Positions 6,449 through 8,015 of a stretch of 8,015 nt of DNA are shown here, one piece after another. Made by a program: the position numbers and the translations under genes. Position 1 is the stretch's first letter; each line of letters starts with the position of its first letter. The notes beneath the pieces were generated by a model that made no database searches, had not been told where the DNA came from, and worked only from the letters and a program-made list of their open reading frames with translations. The DNA is from Methanoculleus sp. UBA77 (GTDB lineage Archaea > Halobacteriota > Methanomicrobia > Methanomicrobiales > Methanoculleaceae). The stretch is from NCBI GenBank assembly GCA_002499455.1, contig DALN01000062.1:1-8015 (forward strand). The letters run 5' to 3'.

Positions 6449-7008
6449 GGTTCCTCCTCTTCGTCTTCCTCTCCACCGTCCTCCGTCGCAGGCCCCTCCT
6501 CCTGACCGGGTCTGGACTTCAGGACGACCGATGCCGCCTCGGCCACGCCCCGCATCACCTCGGTGATCCGGTCCTCGACGTCGATCTCGTCGTCGATGTT
6601 CAGGCTTGTCCCTTCCACCTCGAGCAGGAACCGGGCGACCTCACTTGCCTCAAAGAGGATCTCGTCGAGTTCCTCCGCGGTGAAGAAGCCGCACATGGCC
6701 CCGTAGAAGAAGGTGGCCCCTGCCTTCTTCACCTTCTTCTTGAACGAGCTCCTTGCCTGGTTGACCGCCTGCGGCGTGTAGGAGTCGACCATGAACGGGC
6801 AGAGTTTCGGGAGGTTCTCGCCGATGAACGTCATCTCCGAGCCGCTGGTTGTCTTGAAGTCTGCACAGAGGCGTGCGATCGCCCATTCGCGGGCGGTGAT
6901 GTGGGTGTGTTTGCGCAGGAACTGGTTGACCCGCAGGTAGGTGGCGCCGTCGACTTTCTTGAATTTCTGATACTTGTTCGGGTCTTTGGTGCTGTCAGGC
7001 TCTTCCAT
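6445..7008 (-). CDS. Conserved euryarchaeal protein resembling DUF5806, function unknown
   Basis: This is a 187-residue soluble protein. The core (about 12-155) is well ordered and rich in conserved-looking motifs: KYQKFKKVDGATYLRVN (12-28), TAREWAIARLCADF (38-51), IGENLPKLCPFM (62-73), YTPQAVNQARSSF (77-89), GATFFYGAMCGFFT (97-110) and ASEVARFLLEVEG (121-133). From memory these resemble proteins annotated DUF5806 in haloarchaea and methanogens; no function is established that I know of. The C-terminus (168-187) is an acidic low-complexity tail. The mostly helical core with a basic patch (KKKVKKAG, 90-97) could suggest nucleic-acid or protein binding, but that is only a guess. ATG 7008 follows GAGG (7016-7019) by seven bases. 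It is the first gene of the operon with mobB-moaE and glmM. Confidence 0.85.
   Translation of the reverse strand: MEEPDSTKDPNKYQKFKKVDGATYLRVNQFLRKHTHITAREWAIARLCADFKTTSGSEMTFIGENLPKLCPFMVDSYTPQAVNQARSSFKKKVKKAGATFFYGAMCGFFTAEELDEILFEASEVARFLLEVEGTSLNIDDEIDVEDRITEVMRGVAEAASVVLKSRPGQEEGPATEDGGEEDEEEEP
6449..6458 (-). promoter_or_regulatory. Ribosome binding site for mobB-moaE inside the upstream coding tail
   Basis: On the minus strand AGGAGG (6453-6458) lies four bases before ATG 6448. It is encoded within the Glu-rich last codons (EEEEP) of the DUF5806-like gene, so the acidic tail and the ribosome binding site share the same bases. Together with the ATGA overlap this supports coupled translation. 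Confidence 0.75.
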
Positions 7009-7092
7009 TTCTTATCCTCTTGTTGGTTTTGCTATTTCAATAGGGTTGCTGGGCGAAGGGCCCGGCGGGGAGGGCGGTTGTGCCGGTGTTTT

Positions 7093-7104
7093 CCCCTTCG
7101 GGGG
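7093..7104 (+). other. CCCC-UUCG-GGGG hairpin
   Basis: CCCC, TTCG, GGGG forms a stem closed by a cUUCGg tetraloop in plus-strand RNA, one of the most stable known small hairpins. On the minus strand the same bases would form a hairpin in the leader of the DUF5806-like operon, followed by AAAA. Whether it acts in either transcript is unknown. Confidence 0.45.
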
Positions 7105-7147
7105 CATACGGATCGGCGGGCCATATGGCCGACCTCTGCCAGTGAAA

Positions 7148-7172
7148 CATATAGCATCATGTGGTTTATACC
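7148..7172 (-). promoter_or_regulatory. Candidate TATA boxes for the DUF5806-like/mobB-moaE/glmM operon
   Basis: Read on the minus strand, GGTATAAACC (7163-7172) and GCTATATGT (7147-7155) are two overlapping choices for an archaeal TATA box in an otherwise GC-rich stretch. A start 25 bases downstream would lie near 7125-7140, giving a leader of about 115 to 130 nt. GGTTTATACC is nearly palindromic, so it could equally serve a plus-strand transcript. Confidence 0.35.
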
Positions 7173-7212
7173 TGCCCCTTTGGTTCCCGGAACGGGGCGG
7201 GTGTCCGGGTCG

Positions 7213-7225
7213 AAACGGCCCGTTT
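7213..7225. repeat. Odd palindrome AAACGG-C-CCGTTT
   Basis: This is an exact inverted repeat of six bases around one central base, followed on the plus strand by TCTCC. It could be a protein-binding site between the TATA-like box at 7163-7172 and the downstream hairpin, or chance. Confidence 0.25.
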
Positions 7226-7319
7226 TCTCCCCCCGGTATGGCATGACGGGCCTGCATTGCATTGTATTGGCATCATCCCTCCCGGTCGGGGGGGTCGGGT
7301 GCGGATGCCCCGGTCGTTG

Positions 7320-7362
7320 AACGGGGTCGGGCCAGGGTGGGGTGCCGCCCCGTTTTCCTTTT
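7320..7362 (+). terminator. Terminator-like stem-loop overlapping a G-quadruplex motif
   Basis: AACGGGG (7320-7326) pairs perfectly with CCCCGTT (7348-7354), and the stem is followed by T-rich sequence up to 7362 (TTTTCCTTTT starting at 7353). The loop contains three more G-runs, so 7323-7342 also fits the canonical quadruplex pattern: four runs of at least three Gs with loops TC, CCA and T. The first G-run is shared, making hairpin and quadruplex mutually exclusive in RNA. It would end any plus-strand transcript from the TATA-like box near 7165. Confidence 0.4.
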
Positions 7363-7599
7363 CCCGGGCAATTGTCCCTCCCTCGCCCTGTTCCTGGTGT
7401 GCCGAAGGCCCGGCACTCCGGGGGCGCTGGCATGCCCGTGAAGAATGGCCGATGGCCTTCGAGCCCTCTTGCGGGGCCGGTATCCGGATGCGGCTGCTGC
7501 AGGTGGGGGGAAGATGGAATACGCCCGGATTGTCTGAGTGCGACAGTCGGGGGACGGAATAATGTCGGATCTCCGGGCCGTGGGGTGCAATTGCCTGGT

Positions 7600-7611
7600 C
7601 CGGGGCCCCGG
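7600..7611. repeat. Perfect 12-base palindrome CCGGGGCCCCGG
   Basis: This is an exact self-complementary 12-mer of only G and C within the G-rich region. No loop bases are available for an RNA hairpin of full length, so a DNA-level site or composition effect is more likely. Confidence 0.25.
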
Positions 7612-7708
7612 CGTGTGGGGTGCTGGATGTGGGCGCCGCCCCGGTCTGCGGGATGATAGCCGGGCCCTTCTGGGTTATGGGCTGTTGCCTCCTCTGGGGG
7701 GGTGCCGG

Positions 7709-7730
7709 ATCGGGCCTTAATATCGGGCCT
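7709..7730. repeat. Direct repeat ATCGGGCCT flanking an AT-rich core
   Basis: ATCGGGCCT occurs at 7709-7717 and 7722-7730, a spacing of 13 bases from start to start, with TTAAT-type AT-rich sequence between. Paired direct repeats next to an AT-rich core can be binding half-sites near a promoter, but no gene is assigned here. Confidence 0.3.
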
Positions 7731-7810
7731 ATGGGGCAGGATCGTCATATCTGATGATGATTGGGTTGGGGATGCATGCGATCGTGCGGTTAAGCGATTC
7801 TGTGGGGGTC

Positions 7811-7820
7811 ATTTATATGT
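7811..7820 (+). promoter_or_regulatory. TATA-like box pointing rightward
   Basis: TTTATATG (7812-7819) on the plus strand is a good archaeal TATA box and is the clearest one pointing right. A start near 7840 would lead into the sequence holding the long inverted repeat at the window end, or into a gene beyond the window. Confidence 0.4.
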
Positions 7821-7905
7821 GGGCAAACTCCTGGGGCTTCATGGCGCCGGGGGCGCTGCAAATTTTTCACTTTCACCCTGCACGGTGGGGGGTTCATATA
7901 CTTCC

Positions 7906-8009
7906 AGGAAAGAGTATTCATCAGGGTCTGTTTCCCGTCCACCCGGGAGGGCAGCCCTTATACCTCCGAACACCAGATACCTCCTGCATCACCGCGAATA
8001 CTCTTTTTT
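7906..8009 (+). ncRNA. Candidate small RNA or leader closed by an 11-bp long-range stem and six Ts
   Basis: AAAGAGTATTC (7909-7919) is an exact reverse complement of GAATACTCTTT (7996-8006). With G-U and A-U pairs at the base the stem reaches 14 pairs (7906-7919 with 7996-8009) and ends in a run of six Ts (8004-8009), a terminator-like finish. The 76-base interior contains CCACCCGGGAGGG, which can fold on itself. A TATA-like TTCATATAC lies just before it (7893-7901) and another at 7812-7819. It could be a structured RNA of about 105 nt, a leader of a gene beyond the window, or the inverted ends of a tiny element. It matches no RNA family I recognise. Confidence 0.3.
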
Positions 8010-8015
8010 GCGTTC

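Larger units (their letters stand above)
7009..8015. other. About 1 kb G-run-rich region without a convincing gene
   Basis: I see no protein-coding gene here. Long frames exist on both strands (for example minus 7032-7748 and plus 7161-7562), but they overlap each other, are rich in Pro/Gly/Arg, lack good ribosome sites and look like products of GC-rich sequence without stops. An open plus frame from ATG 7754 runs to the window edge but contains a TATA-like box and has no clear ribosome site. The plus strand carries roughly 18 runs of four or more Gs, against about seven C-runs. The region also holds four copies of GGGGTGC (7339, 7582, 7617, 7699), a duplicated GGGGTCGGG (7291, 7323), several strong hairpins and TATA-like boxes. 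It is probably a long intergenic or regulatory region, possibly with small RNAs. Confidence 0.6.

Noticed and set aside
7032..7748. A 238-codon minus-strand frame upstream of the DUF5806-like gene
   Set aside because: Its product is Pro/Gly/Arg/His-rich with no recognisable motif or regular secondary structure. It has no ribosome site, overlaps plus-strand frames of similar quality and covers the putative TATA boxes. GC-rich sequence without stops explains it.
7885..7912. CTTCCAGGAAAG beside a G-run, reminiscent of an archaeal origin recognition box
   Set aside because: The dyad lacks the central TG of the remembered CTTCCAGTGGAAAC consensus and the G-run is on the wrong side. There is a single copy and no orc1/cdc6 gene in the window.
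7754..8015. An open plus-strand frame from ATG 7754 to the window edge (about 87 codons)
   Set aside because: No good ribosome site precedes it, it spans a strong TATA-like box and the long inverted repeat, and its translation has no family resemblance. It would need sequence beyond the window to judge.
7009..8015. A CRISPR array or tandem-repeat array in the gene-free region
   Set aside because: Repeated words such as GGGGTGC and ATACYTCC are short and unevenly spaced. There are no regular repeats of 25 to 40 bases with spacers.

Overview
The window looks like chromosomal DNA of a GC-rich euryarchaeon, most likely a methanogen of the Methanomicrobiales such as Methanoculleus. That placement is an inference. 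It rests on an archaeal-type phosphoglucosamine mutase, a MobB-MoaE fusion, a protein resembling a family I remember from haloarchaea and methanogens (DUF5806), TATA-box-like promoters, and strong Shine-Dalgarno sites with GTG/ATG starts. No marker gene settles the genus.

All five convincing genes lie on the minus strand, so transcription runs right to left. The right-hand cluster is DUF5806-like protein (6445-7008), then mobB-moaE (5693-6448), then glmM (4329-5696). These are joined by 4-nt stop/start overlaps and look like one operon. A short gap (4112-4328) holds a terminator-like double hairpin for that operon and a TATA promoter for the next. The second unit is a 1188-residue helical-repeat protein (545-4111) overlapping by 4 nt an acylphosphatase (246-548). 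The operons combine molybdenum/tungsten-pterin cofactor synthesis, amino-sugar phosphate metabolism for cell-envelope or glycan precursors, and two proteins of unknown role.

The left edge (1-263) is a small graveyard of mobile DNA. It has a possible MITE or IS5-like relic with 12-bp inverted ends, an internal imperfect palindrome, and a hairpin that looks like the right end of an IS200/IS605 (TnpB-type) element. The acylphosphatase reading frame runs into that hairpin and uses it for its last codons and stop.

The right edge (7009-8015) is about 1 kb with no convincing gene. It is unusual: G-runs are frequent on the plus strand, and it holds one canonical G-quadruplex motif overlapping a terminator-like hairpin, a cUUCGg hairpin, TATA-like boxes and, at the very end, a long-range inverted repeat ending in six Ts that could bound a small RNA. 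The best candidates for something undescribed are the 40-residue-period repeat protein coupled to acylphosphatase, and this G-rich non-coding kilobase.
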